From Mesaphorura yosii (taxonomy: Eukaryota; Arthropoda; Collembola; Poduromorpha; Tullbergiidae), in NCBI GenBank assembly GCA_009869945.1, contig WIXG01000074.1, positions 1 through 64,000 on the forward strand: 64,000 bases of DNA, written 5' to 3'. The notes under the pieces were generated by a model. It did no database searches and was not told the DNA's origin. It saw nothing but the letters and a program-made list of their open reading frames with translations. Positions 14,214 through 25,346 of this stretch are shown here, piece after piece (position 1 is the first letter of the stretch; each line of letters starts with the position of its first letter). A program made the position numbers and the translations under genes.

Positions 14214-14300
14214 CTTTGTTGCTGTTGAGACTGAGATTAATACTTTCGCGTCAGAAGATTCAAGACAGTAGTTTCTTGTTGTATGGCGGTGTGGGTTGTT
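14214..14300 (-). other. candidate 5' UTR exon of DH44
   Basis: A purine/AC-rich stretch without ATG ends in a strong donor, AACAAAG|GTACGTC, on the minus strand. It would splice to the acceptor at 11042. The upstream limit is arbitrary. Inference only. Confidence 0.25.
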
Positions 14301-17300
14301 CGTTGCCTATCTGTCTGCCGCAGAGCAATCAAAACTTGTATTGTACTTTGAGAGCGCGTGTCTAAACTAATGAGAAACTGTCGTAAATTGCCGTAATTAG
14401 TGTTACACTGTCACTAGTACGCGTACGCATAGATTGCTGCTAGCTGCCTGCTGGAATGGGACCGCCACCACACATGAGTTCGCCGTATGAAGGGATGGAA
14501 CGAAATGAACAAATTATTGTGGACGCGGTGGCTTCATGTCCCGCAGCTCAGCGCAGCAAGCAAAGCACGCCAACGTCCCAGTCCAGGATCTACAAAGAAA
14601 GAAAGCTCAAGCAGGCAGATAGAAGAGACAAGGGACACTGATTCTCTGTACGCGTAATAGTAATGAGGTACGGCTCACGCAGCGACAGCGACAGTGGCAG
14701 CAGTTAACATTTGCTGATGCGCTGGTGATCCATTAGAATCGTGTCATTTCGCGAGCAACGTGGGCAAGATCGATCACATGCATCCTAGACAAGTGGCTCT
14801 CATTTTAACCTTTAGCATATACTACACTTGACGCTGGAACAGTGTACCAAAGTTGATTATTAATGCTGTTGCTCATCCGCGCACGGTACAAACTCAAACA
14901 CCAAAATCGTTCGAACACACTTATAAAAATTGGACTCACACTCGATTGATGAACTGAACTTTACGACTGCGAACGGTGAACTTCAATCTATCTACCTTGT
15001 TGGACGCCGACGCTTATAAGCCATCTTTGTCAATGTTTAATATCCACGAAATGGATAACGGGAATGTGTGTGTGGCATTATTCGCATTATAAAGTCATAG
15101 GAGAAGTTGCTCAATTTGAAATTGAGTGGAAAAACAGCAAAGTCACAGATCAGAATTTGATTGATTGAAAAATCTATAAACTAACTCAAACTAATATTTC
15201 GGTGATATAAAATAAAGACGAGGCTGTGCCTGTGTGTAACTCGTAAAAAGTCAATAATCATTATCACTGACATGTGCACAGGCTGTTATTTACGTACTAG
15301 ATTTGTAATTCGTTATACCACCAGCCGTCGAACCGCCTCGTACAGCGGTTTTAATTATTCCTGTTGCCATCCATGAAAGGTTAGCTTTTGAGTTCACCTT
15401 TCCTGAAATAATCGCTCTTGAGTCCTGAAACTGCTTTTGATTCCATACATTTCGGCTGCTTGTGGCAAATGTCAGCGATAAATCTGTTTGTCTCCAATTT
15501 TGAGTTGGGTTTTTGAGTCTGAGGTGCATTTAGCATTTCAGAGTTCATGGAGTCAAGGTCTCAGTTAAGGTACACGGAGCGCGAAATCGAGACGGGAATA
15601 TGATGACGTCCTAAACTTTGAGCCAATCGAACCAACACCCAACAAGTGTTTATTGCAGGCCCATAAAGTGCAGCGGTAGGCAGCCTGGAATCTTGAATAC
15701 ATTTGCGTGGGTCGATTTCGCTGGAGAAATGAATTGGAGCTGGAACACGACTTTTCTTAGCCAACACCGCATGATAGAACCCTCAATTTGCTAGCCCTGC
15801 ACTTGTTCGCGCCGTCACCGGGACCTAGATGTGTGAAATTGATGAGTGTTTTCTCATCGTATTTTTAGCAGCAGTCATCATCGCCCGCGACATCCATCCA
15901 TTCGCTCATTGATCGTGTACTGTCGCAAGTAGTTACGAATACGATCAAATGCATTAGATCATCTTTTTACGTACGGAAAGTCAATTTCATCATTCGATCA
16001 TTCATCCGTGCAAAGAACAAATATCGTAAAATGTATCATTAAAAATAACAATAACACTTCAAAGAGGTTCAGAATTCAGAGAGCGAGAGTGTCATGACAA
16101 AAGCAGCTCACGCTCTTGCACTGCGATGAAAATATCCACAATTCACAATTACTTTCGCATGAACTTTCTCGTTCATCGTTCGCGATCCAGGAATGAATAA
16201 GAATAAGAATCGATAGCAGCAATTTATGTCGGCAAGCAGAAACGCCGGGAAGCCGAGTGCACTGCAAAGTGCAAAGACGTCATATTCTTATCTGATATTC
16301 GAGCCTAAAATAGCTCGAGAGTGATTATTGGTTATTGGCCAATGCGGAAAAGATCCAAATCATCACCATCGTCATCATTCATGATAAAGTTCACAACGTG
16401 ACGAGGTCGCCTCGTGTTCTGACCACGAGACGGTGCAGTGACAAGCCCTCTACTCGTGGAATAAAAGTAAAATGCACTTGCCGGCTTTGGACTTGCTTGA
16501 TTAGCAAGGCCAATTAATTTTCATGCGTGCTAATTTGTCCCGTGCGTGCTATAAACTTATTCTGAGTCTTATTGACAGCTGCATCAGAGCACGAGCATTG
16601 AATTTGGTAAATTGGCTAGAGCTTTTCATGCCCGGAGCGGGAGCAGTAATTACGTAATGGAGTGAATGAACATTTTATTGCTGATTACACAACATTCGGA
16701 TTTTCTATTTGCTTCACATGAACTTGATTGGAGCTTACTGTCTGTCGCAGAGCACAGCAAAGCCAGCAAGCAGCCTGTCGTTCTCTCATGACAAATTAAT
16801 ACGTGAATGTGCAAATTCAGAGGCTCTGCCTCTCTCCTCGTATGATAGTATAGTAGTAGTATAGTAAAGTGCCAAGACAGCAACAGGACGCAGGATAGCA
16901 AGTTAATCAGTTGCACGCACTTGTCGTATGATTACTCGCAAGCTGCAAATGCTTGCCGGGCATAATCTCTAAATGATGATGAATGATCGCAGTTAGCATG
17001 TTATACTAATTAATAAACGTCTCATTTATAAGTGTTTAGTGTTTATTTTTATATGCTCGTATAATTCATCTCCTGTCAGCGTCAATCCACTCGTACGGTC
17101 AAACTCGGCTCGGATCTTCATATGCCGGCTGCCTCGGCTTGAACTTGACATCTTTCAACAAACATACAAACGACTCTCGATGTCAACTGTAGCTGACACA
17201 GCAAAGTCATTGGCAAATATAAATTTCAGGCTTGGCTCATGCTTATCTGTTTTCTATATGACGTGGAATTGAATTGGCCATGGAAAAATTGGGACTTGCT

Positions 17301-20300
17301 GTCAGATTAACCTGCAGAAGGTTAACTGAAAATTTAATTATTGCTGTCTTGTGACATTTGTCAGTTGTAGGAAGCAAGCAGGGTTTGGCGGCTCTGAATG
17401 ACGACCTGTTCGATGATCCGTAGCCGCACACAGTATAACGCTGTAATTTAATAAGAATCATAAGGCTAGCAACAGGTTGGATGGAAAATGCCCACGTTAA
17501 CTCGCTGTGCACGAGCCTCATGTCGGAAACATGAAATCGGTCGCCATTCGCCATTCCCAGCTTACAACGGCAAAGGTCACAACAAAGCAGGCGAAGTCTG
17601 TCGAATGTCGAAGAAAGAAAAAACGGAAGCTGGCAGTTGGTATATTATTTAGATCCTGGTTCGCGGTGTAATTGATTCACGTCGAATGAATGCATTCGAA
17701 GAAATTTTCGACAATTGTCATGTCATGCATCCCAACATTTTAACGCAAAGGGCAATCAAGACGAACACATACATTTTGTATTGGCAATTTACACGAGCCC
17801 AGAGGATTACTATTTACAAATCAGCTCCAGATTCTTCAAAATGACAATAAAATTCGAATTACATGTGCGTCAAGCCCGTGCAGGCGTAAATAATTCTCTC
17901 CATTCAAAGAAAACTAAATAAACCTCCTGTTTTTTTATTTAGCATGTTCAGAGTAATTTACTGAACTCTAGAAGAATCAGAAATCAGACTTAAGACCTGT
18001 TGAGAAAGAGAGGTAGGGATTTGAAAGAAGAATTTGCATGCAAAACAGGCTGGGCAGAGATCTGAGACCTGATTGAATTAGCCTCGCTCAGCATAAAATT
18101 CGTCATTCATTCATTTATGATTAGCCGAAAGAAAGAAGCAATCCAGCGAGCGCGTGGGGCACATAGGGAATTATTCCACGAAGTAATATTCTCTGTAAGA
18201 ATCGAGTCTTCAGCAGCTTCCACCTTCAAAAGAAAGGTCGCATTGTAAATAAAAACAGAGCCAAGTTCTGTAAACTGTAAAGAATTCATGTGAACGTGAA
18301 CTGGAAGAGCATATTTGTAAAGTATGACTGCGGGTAAAAGTAAAGAACTCATTTCGTATTCGTATTATTTCAGGAGAACACTCGTTTCCATTTACATTTC
18401 TTGAGCAGCATTATTAGACAGACCATCACGATGGCACGCGTTGTCGGTGGCATTTCAGGCACGTATTTCAAAGTCAAGTGGGCAGGCGACGAAGACGGCT
18501 TGACGTGGTATGAAAGTGGAAACGGAAAAACGAAAAACAAACCGACATGGAGAAGTACATGAACTTTGTTAAAGGATTATTTGCCTTGTAAACTTGTAAG
18601 CAATGCGAGCCGGAATCCTTAGAGCATTCAGCAAACCCGAAAAACAACTTCAAGCCAGCCATTTCGTCTTGAATGACTGACATCAATCGAAATAAATTCA
18701 AGGTGGAATAAATTGAACTGTTTGTGCGGTAGAATTGAAGAATATTGTAATTTCCAAGTACGAGCACAGCGAAAAGAGGCTGGCTGGCGTGTCTCGTGGT
18801 AAGACGAGTTCAAAAGAAATTTTACTTTGATTCAATAAAGCGGACAGATAGAAATAAGAGAAAAGATACGGAAAGAAAGCAAAATGACGGTGATGCGAGC
18901 CGTGAACCCTCCAAATTCGATCAGCACTTCTTTCTGCGCAATTTACGTACTGCTTTCTCCCCAGGCTTTGGAAAAAGGGCAGCAGGCAGCCAGGATGGCA
19001 CGAGTGGCATTGCAAAATTCGTTGGCTTCTGTCTAGTGTTTTGCATTTCTTTTGAAACGTAATTCCTTCCGTGTGCTCGTGTTCCTTTGACCGTATAACG
19101 CGATACTTTGCCTAAGAGGATTTAATTTAAATGGGCGAACAAGCCCGCAACAAGCGGCTGCTTGTTTTGTGTCTTGCGCTGTTACCCGTTACGTGAATCC
19201 TGGAAAATCTGCCTCGTGTAACAGGGACTTACGATCTGGAAGAATTGAATTCTCTGTGCTCCGTAAACCTAAATAATTAATTATATAATGCCAGTCGGTT
19301 GTATGGATAGTCACACTCGAGTCTGTTCGACTGGGACAGTACAAACGACAAATAAACGCGTGTATTTTTATTACAATCATCGCACGTATCGCGTTTCGCA
19401 TTACAACATCATCACATCATTGGCCGTGAGTTTCGTGAGCGAAACGAGTCGTTGAATGTTGACGATGCAAACAAACAATACGTAACCAAATTCATCACCG
19501 GTCGCACTCAAGTACTGACTGGTCTCGTTCAGCGTAATTTACACGGGCTTGCCTGCCTGCCTGGCGCTGGATCTGGAATGATGTCACCTTTTGAACTGTA
19601 TTGTCAATAGGAAGCCGACGGACAAGACATGAAAGACTCGATTGATTGTAGCTCGTCGTCGTCCACGAGAGGCTATGTACTTAATAAATTGTGCAATCAA
19701 TACATTCATCATCTTCGCATCACATCACTGTGCCCTACCACATCACATCGCTTATTGACTTGACCTAATTACTAAAAGTGGATTGTGATATTGTGAAGTC
19801 TGGCAATTAAGGAAATGAACACAAGCACATCTCCAGGAGCGTACACTAACACGAAGCCTTAGTGGAGTCTGCATCGCGGCGATCTCGGTGCTTCAGTCCC
19901 AGAAGTGGAAGTACGTGAACTGGGACGTTTGCGCTTCGCATTTTGTATTTATTGAGAGTCATTAAAAACAAAAATATTATTTATGGTCTCATCACACGAC
20001 ATAATGTCAAGCACCAGCACTTAATTACTGCTTGCTGCTTCTGTTTTTGCGTTTCAGGTTTCGCCTTTGCGTTTCGTGTCACAATTCCAAAGGCGTGTCT
20101 TGAACTTGACTTTGGCTTTGATTTTATCAGCGGTCTCGGTCTCGGACTTGGCAAACAACTCGGCACTGACACTGGGCACTCGTGCTAAAAATACTACCTT
20201 GAGAGTGTCCTTAATTAATTTAGCCATGGAATAAATTATTTGCGCGCTTTACTACGTTGCAAGCACGGGCACAAGTGCCCAGTGCCGTGTCGAGTGGTCA

Positions 20301-20735
20301 CACGTCACACAAGTCGTGGTCCATCGAGGAACGCCACGGCCCAAAGATACATGATTCCTTCATTTACCAAGTTGAATGTGGAAAACTTTACGGCGTGATG
20401 TCAGATGAAACTGTTTATCTTTGCCATCTTCTTGCCTGGATTCGCAATTATTCGAATGCGAGCAAGAGCATCGAGCTGGTGGTGACTAACCAATCTCTTC
20501 GTAAGCAAAGTTAACCTCAGCTTTGGCAAACAAACCTCTGACACCGAAGTGCAGTGGGATTTGATTAGGCGCAAGAACATCGGTCCTGTCCTGAGCTGGT
20601 CGGTCCTTTGGAAGAATCATCCAGTGAAGTAAGTTGTGAGTTAATCTGTCAGGAGTGAGCCCCCGGAATTGGGATCTGTTTTGACTGTAGCTTGCTTTTT
20701 CCTTTGGAGTGATCTGATCGAAGTTTACTGCCAAG
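14301..20735. other. long gene-poor region
   Basis: No exon with matched splice sites or family resemblance was found in about 6.4 kb. The sequence is unique-looking, with many short TAAT-rich and TGAC-type motifs and no transposon. It may hold distal regulatory elements of DH44 or UQCRQ, or non-coding transcripts; the sequence alone does not show which. Confidence 0.4.
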
Positions 20736-20984
20736 ATGGGGAAGGTCTTTGGGCAACTGGCTACGATTCGTGGCATCGTGTACTACAAGCTATCTCCGTT
20801 CGAGCAAAGAGCCTTCGCTGGATTCATTAAGCATGGAATTCAAAATACGTGGCGTCGTTTTCGAGAAAACTTCTTCATGGTTGTTCCTCCCTTCATCGTT
20901 TCGTTCATCATCTACTCGCAAGTTGAGAAGCGGCATTGGCAACTCCAGCGTAAGAATCCGGAGGACTATGAATGCGATGAATAG
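20736..20984 (+). CDS. UQCRQ: cytochrome b-c1 complex subunit 8 (UQCRQ/QCR8)
   Basis: This is an 82-residue single-exon gene, the standard length for this complex III subunit of the inner mitochondrial membrane. It starts MGKVFGQLATIRGI. It has the family hallmark YKLSPFEQRAFAGFI, an Arg-rich segment (WRRFRENFF), one transmembrane helix (about residues 47-64, VVPPFIVSFIIYS), and the C-terminal QRKNPEDYE motif. QCR8 helps stabilise cytochrome b and the ubiquinone-binding site. The ATG is unambiguous and no other start lies nearby in frame. An ATTAAA signal occurs at 21109-21114. Neighbours have unrelated functions. Confidence 0.95.
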   Translation: MGKVFGQLATIRGIVYYKLSPFEQRAFAGFIKHGIQNTWRRFRENFFMVVPPFIVSFIIYSQVEKRHWQLQRKNPEDYECDE

Positions 20985-21490
20985 GTGGGCAACACGCGGA
21001 TTTCAGATGTAAACTTTAACTACCCACTCAGCACTTCAACAAACCTGATTTAAAATTGCTGTAACCGACTAATGCTATTATACTGTTTCGTGCAATAAGT
21101 TTCCTGGTAATTAAAAAGTTCTGGCGTAACTTTTTTGTGCGGGTTTGATGGGTTTAATTCATTCATTTCCTTCTCCATCGGCTGGTCGAAACTTTACTTG
21201 GCAGAACCGCTGAGAGAAAAGTAAAGTAATTTGCCTTTGTTATTGTTGCTCAACTCATCCATTTTTACGTTCAGCTTGTAGAGGAGTTATTTGAATCTTT
21301 AACCCGGCTGTGTATGTTGTAAGTGTTGTAATACAGCTCGCTTAATTACAATTTTGTGTAGTTTACCCTCCAGCGTTAAGTGCTATCCTTTGAGTACTTT
21401 TTATGAGCTTTGGCCTTTTATAGTTTACAAGTACTAGGTGCAAGGTACTTTTGTTTCGCTTTGAGACTTGCTCACTTCTTGGAAACAAAG
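20985..21490. other. intergenic between UQCRQ and SRD5A3
   Basis: Contains the UQCRQ 3' UTR with ATTAAA at 21109-21114 and the presumed SRD5A3 promoter. No other gene seen. Confidence 0.5.
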
Positions 21491-22858
21491 ATGGAAAGAA
21501 ATTACTTGGAAATCTTCTTCCGCTATTTGAGTATCGTGTTTTTCATCGGTGGTCTGTTCCTCAACTATGGAGAAAAATACGTTCCAGAGGCGGTTTTGCG
21601 TTTTGTCAGGTACGGTCGTGCAAATATCAGCAAGGCGAAAGGAAAACCCGCATCCTCTGCTTTAATGAAGATCGAGGTTCCGAAAAGGTAATTGACGTAA
21701 GAGATTATACAAACATGAAACCTGAGATGTATGAAATCTTGAACTTGTGTGATGACCGGGCGACCTTTTTGTACTTTCCACACTTTCCAGCTGGTTCGGG
21801 CATTTCTACCTGTTCACATTCTTATGCCAAAGCGCAATCGTGTTCTCCATTCTCAATGCGTACGGGATCGTGAATTTCGGAACTAGCTTCGCTGATTATG
21901 TCGTCTCAATTCTGCAAAATCTGCTCCTACTTCTCGGTGGTGATTCCAGACGCCAAGCAGGTATAGGTCGAATTCAGAGTTTCAGTAATTACGCGGGGGA
22001 AGGCAATCAGGCGATGTAACACTAATTTTCGTTCCATCTTCCAGTGAGCGCAACGACAACCGTTCTCACAACAGCTTTATTCTTAATCCACATTTCCAGG
22101 AGATTATATGAAACTTGGTATGTTAGCGTCTACTCCGGCACAAAAATGAACATTGCTCATTATGGTCTTGCATTCGTCCATTATTCGGGCACGATGCTCA
22201 GTCTTATTTCACTGAGCCCAGGATTTGTGTCACACATTCGGGGAGTTGGTGAGAGAAAGCTTAAAAAGACTATTCGAGATTCGCCTCGCTTGGATTCTAA
22301 TTGAAATACCTTCCACAGTTTACACCGTGAGTTTCAATGAACTGACGGCCGCTAGTGCATTGGGAGTGTTGCTATTTCTGTACGGCTCAATCGAACAAAA
22401 TAGGGCTCATCGCGGTTTCGCTAATTTGCGACTGGGAAAAAGTAAGAAATGAATTCAGAAATAGTTTTCAAGTGACAGTTGCAAATTGGGGCTATTTTTT
22501 ATTCCAGATAACGAAGTTAAATCTTTGGCACATCGAATTCCCACCGGTGGCCTGTTTGATCGCATTTCTTGTCCAAATTATTGGGGAGAAATTGTCATCT
22601 ACATTGCCTTTATGATAATGATGGGGTTTCAAAACGTGACTTGGAACGCGGTTACACTTTGGGTCATTTCAAACCAGGTTAGTGAAATCGTTGGCCGTGA
22701 CGACAAATAATGTAAAAGCATGCAATGGCGATGGCGTGTCATTTTCTTTGGCTATTGATTGTCAGGTTATTGGAGGAATCATGAACCACATTTGGTATCT
22801 GAAGACGTTTCCAGACTATCCGAAGAGTCGAAAAGCAATCATTCCTTTCGTGTGGTAA
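21491..22858 (+). CDS. SRD5A3: polyprenol reductase / steroid 5-alpha-reductase 3
   Basis: Reduces the alpha-isoprene unit of polyprenol to make dolichol, the lipid carrier for N-glycosylation, at the ER membrane. The six exons are 21491-21687, 21791-21960, 22045-22248, 22319-22441, 22508-22677 and 22766-22858. All phases are consistent, giving 318 residues, the length of human SRD5A3. Family features are RYGR followed by VPKSWFGHFY near residue 66, RRLYETWYVSVYSG, the RIPTGGLFDRISCPNYWGE segment, FQNVTWN, and a C-terminus ending in HIWYLKTFPDYPKSRKAIIP then Phe-Val-Trp. Several hydrophobic helices are evident. It lies tail to tail with TUSC3/MAGT1, another N-glycosylation gene (gap 288 bp). 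The ATG at 21491 is the first in frame. Very secure. Confidence 0.93.
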
Positions 22859-23146
22859 ATGCCTTCCACTTTCCACAAATAGACCGTGACTGATTGATGA
22901 AAATGACCACCACTTTGACCACTTATGGCTGATGTCAGCTTTTATGATTCGAATACTTTTGCTATGCAGGCTATGCTATGCAGGGAGGTTTAGTGCATTT
23001 AGCGCAGTAAAAATGTGTCTGTTTTTTCAATACGTGATCTAGTTACTAAATCCGGTAGAAATCTCTTTGAACATCAAGTCATGTCATTTATTAGTTTATT
23101 CATAAGCAATTATAATTTACAAACTCAACGCTCAACACGTCCTCGC

Positions 23147-24621
23147 CTAACTCATGATGAAGCTGTACGGATATCCCGAAGCTTTCGATTTGAAAATGCT
23201 CAGAATCATTCCAAAAAACAGGGCGAACATTCCCAAACCAACGACCAACATGATTCGCCTGCGGCGGATGTCACTCTTCCGTTTTCCAGACTCTATCAAC
23301 AGAATCATGCCCACCGTTATCGCCGCATCTGAAAGCAAAAAAGAAGAGAGTCGCCATTATCAAAATCTTACTTCACTCTTGGACATAGTTTCATAGTTCG
23401 CTTACTTAGCAGGAAAACGATGTATGTTTCAATGACTAGCTGCCCCTGTGATGAGCGATGGATGTAGGAAATTCCGTTCTGAGACCTTTGCACAACAGGC
23501 GGACCACGAATTTGATTCCACATTTGTCCAGATGTCATGAAGAAAACTATGAACTTAACCAGCAATAAATAGCTGTAACTTTGAACGCATACATTGCAAG
23601 GCAAGACAATAGTAATCGACTTCATACCAAAGAGACGAATCCCCATGCAGTTTTGTTGTACAAGAATTCCAGGTTGTTTCTCTTGAGGTACAACAATCCA
23701 CCAACCAGCACCGTTATAATAACCAATGCCATCGTCCCGGAATAATTCGGCGGCCGGAAAACTCGAATCTGTTAATGATTAGTTACACTCATTAAAGCTT
23801 TGGTTTGGCCATCATTTTTATTTATTTATGTTTATTTACCTGCACGTCAGTTCTTTCGGCTATCCATCGAGAAATTGCCTCTGCTTCCACGCCAAATCGC
23901 TGAATGTCCATTTTGTCTTGTGTCAACGGCTTTCCTTTGGGCGGAAAGTGGATGAAAACTGGAGCTGTGTACAGTTTCATCTGCAAATTTATAATCAAAT
24001 ATTGCGAATCCTGATATGGCCTCCATATCGAAAGTCTTTTTGCACCCGAATATCATACCGATTGAAAGATTGGCCCTGCCTCATCGAAGTCAACTAAGGC
24101 GAAGAAGAGCTTGTTAGAATAAACTTGCGAATTAAAGCGGAATGAATTCGCGACAATCACAAATTCCTCATGAGCTGCACCACAAATTTGACACCCTCGC
24201 TGAGGTGACAGGGCAGTGAACATCGCAATCACAGAGTAGCTGAAATAAGAGGATAAGCCCTTATAAGTACTGCTGTAGAAACCCCAATTAACTAAACCAT
24301 TAGAGCTTACTTTCTCGGGCCTGACTTCACAAAATCATTGAACTTTTGCACGTTCATCTTAATGATTGGTCGCTTGTTACTAAAGTCGGTCATTTGTTGC
24401 ACTCTGTCGTTCAAGCTCATAGAACCCACCTAGATTAAACATTAGACTCAATTACTGCTTAATTAAGGAACCGAGGCCGTCAAGAGGCCAGCTACTGGAC
24501 TCACCTCCTTCTTCTTTGCGGATCCATTGACAGCTGACGGAGATGCAATCAGAAGAATGAAGCCAAGTCCAAGAATGTACGGCAATCCTGCCTTGTGGCA
24601 ATAAATCGAAGAACTCTTCAT
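23147..24621 (-). CDS. TUSC3: oligosaccharyltransferase OST3/OST6 subunit (TUSC3/MAGT1)
   Basis: Thioredoxin-like subunit of the STT3B-type oligosaccharyltransferase in the ER, which assists glycosylation of Cys-rich acceptors. The seven exons, 5'->3', are 24621-24505, 24429-24311, 24239-24059, 23980-23840, 23768-23628, 23553-23406 and 23328-23147, giving 342 residues in consistent phase. It has an N-terminal signal peptide ([18 protein letters not shown]), a luminal thioredoxin fold with redox motif CQIC (residues 95-98), RWIAERTDV, and then four transmembrane helices. The family block [14 protein letters not shown] and the end [13 protein letters not shown] are both present. TUSC3 and MAGT1 are vertebrate paralogues, so the single arthropod gene is co-orthologous to both. 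Exon 6 most likely starts at 23553 (acceptor TTAAG), which keeps phase and matches the family. Confidence 0.93.
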
Positions 24622-25346
24622 GTTGACTTTGACGCTAATTAAATCAGCACTAGTTAATTGGAGTCAGTCAGTTCCAAAAATGCCAATTCCAGCAAGCCGG
24701 CCAACACAACACCGTATTGGCATTAGGAGTTCACACGATCTACGTGTTCATTTCTGTTTTCATCAGAGCAATGCTTCACAAAATCAATGCCGGGACTGCA
24801 GCTATTCGTCGCGAGTGGATTGTGGCTTTTGAATTTAGCGTAGAAAGAGAAGATTGCATAATTTGAATCGACCTCGACGCACAGTAGCACAACAAGTAAA
24901 ACAATGCAGTTCCAAGTAGCACAATTAAATTGACTTATTGTTGGTTTTAATAAATTAACTGATACGATCACGATCACTCATCTCGCTAGTTGACTCGACA
25001 TTTGACAGGAATTATGTGCTAGTTTATTTTCAAGGAGATCCGTCGCGTGCATGACAAAATTCCTGTGCGCTCAGACTGGCCTTGGATTTGACGAAGTCGC
25101 TTGTAAGCTTAAAACGTCTCTTGTTTACTTAATTGTAGTAGTTAACTGAAGCCCCTTACCTATGCTAACAGAACTTGTACGTGATGCAGAGCCGGAGCTG
25201 AAACGGAAGGACGACGATTTGAATCAATTTTGGATTCTGGAAGAGATATTTCAGCTCCAGGAAGTGTAGAGATATTTCAGCTCCAAGTGTACAAGCTAAG
25301 CTGCTTCTCTCATCGCGTCGCCTCCGTGTGACATCAAATTACAAAA
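24622..25346. other. divergent promoter region, TUSC3 / WDR33
   Basis: 725 bp separate the two divergently transcribed genes. Both 5' UTRs and promoters are expected here. No further gene seen. Confidence 0.5.

Noticed and set aside
16840-16870. TAGTA-type simple repeat (TATAGTAGTAGTATAG)
   Set aside because: Short, imperfect, with no associated feature.
18431-18562. 43-codon plus ORF recalling a chromodomain core (YFKVKWAGDEDGLTW)
   Set aside because: The spacing between Gly and Thr-Trp is one residue short, it is too small for a domain, and no neighbouring exon was found.
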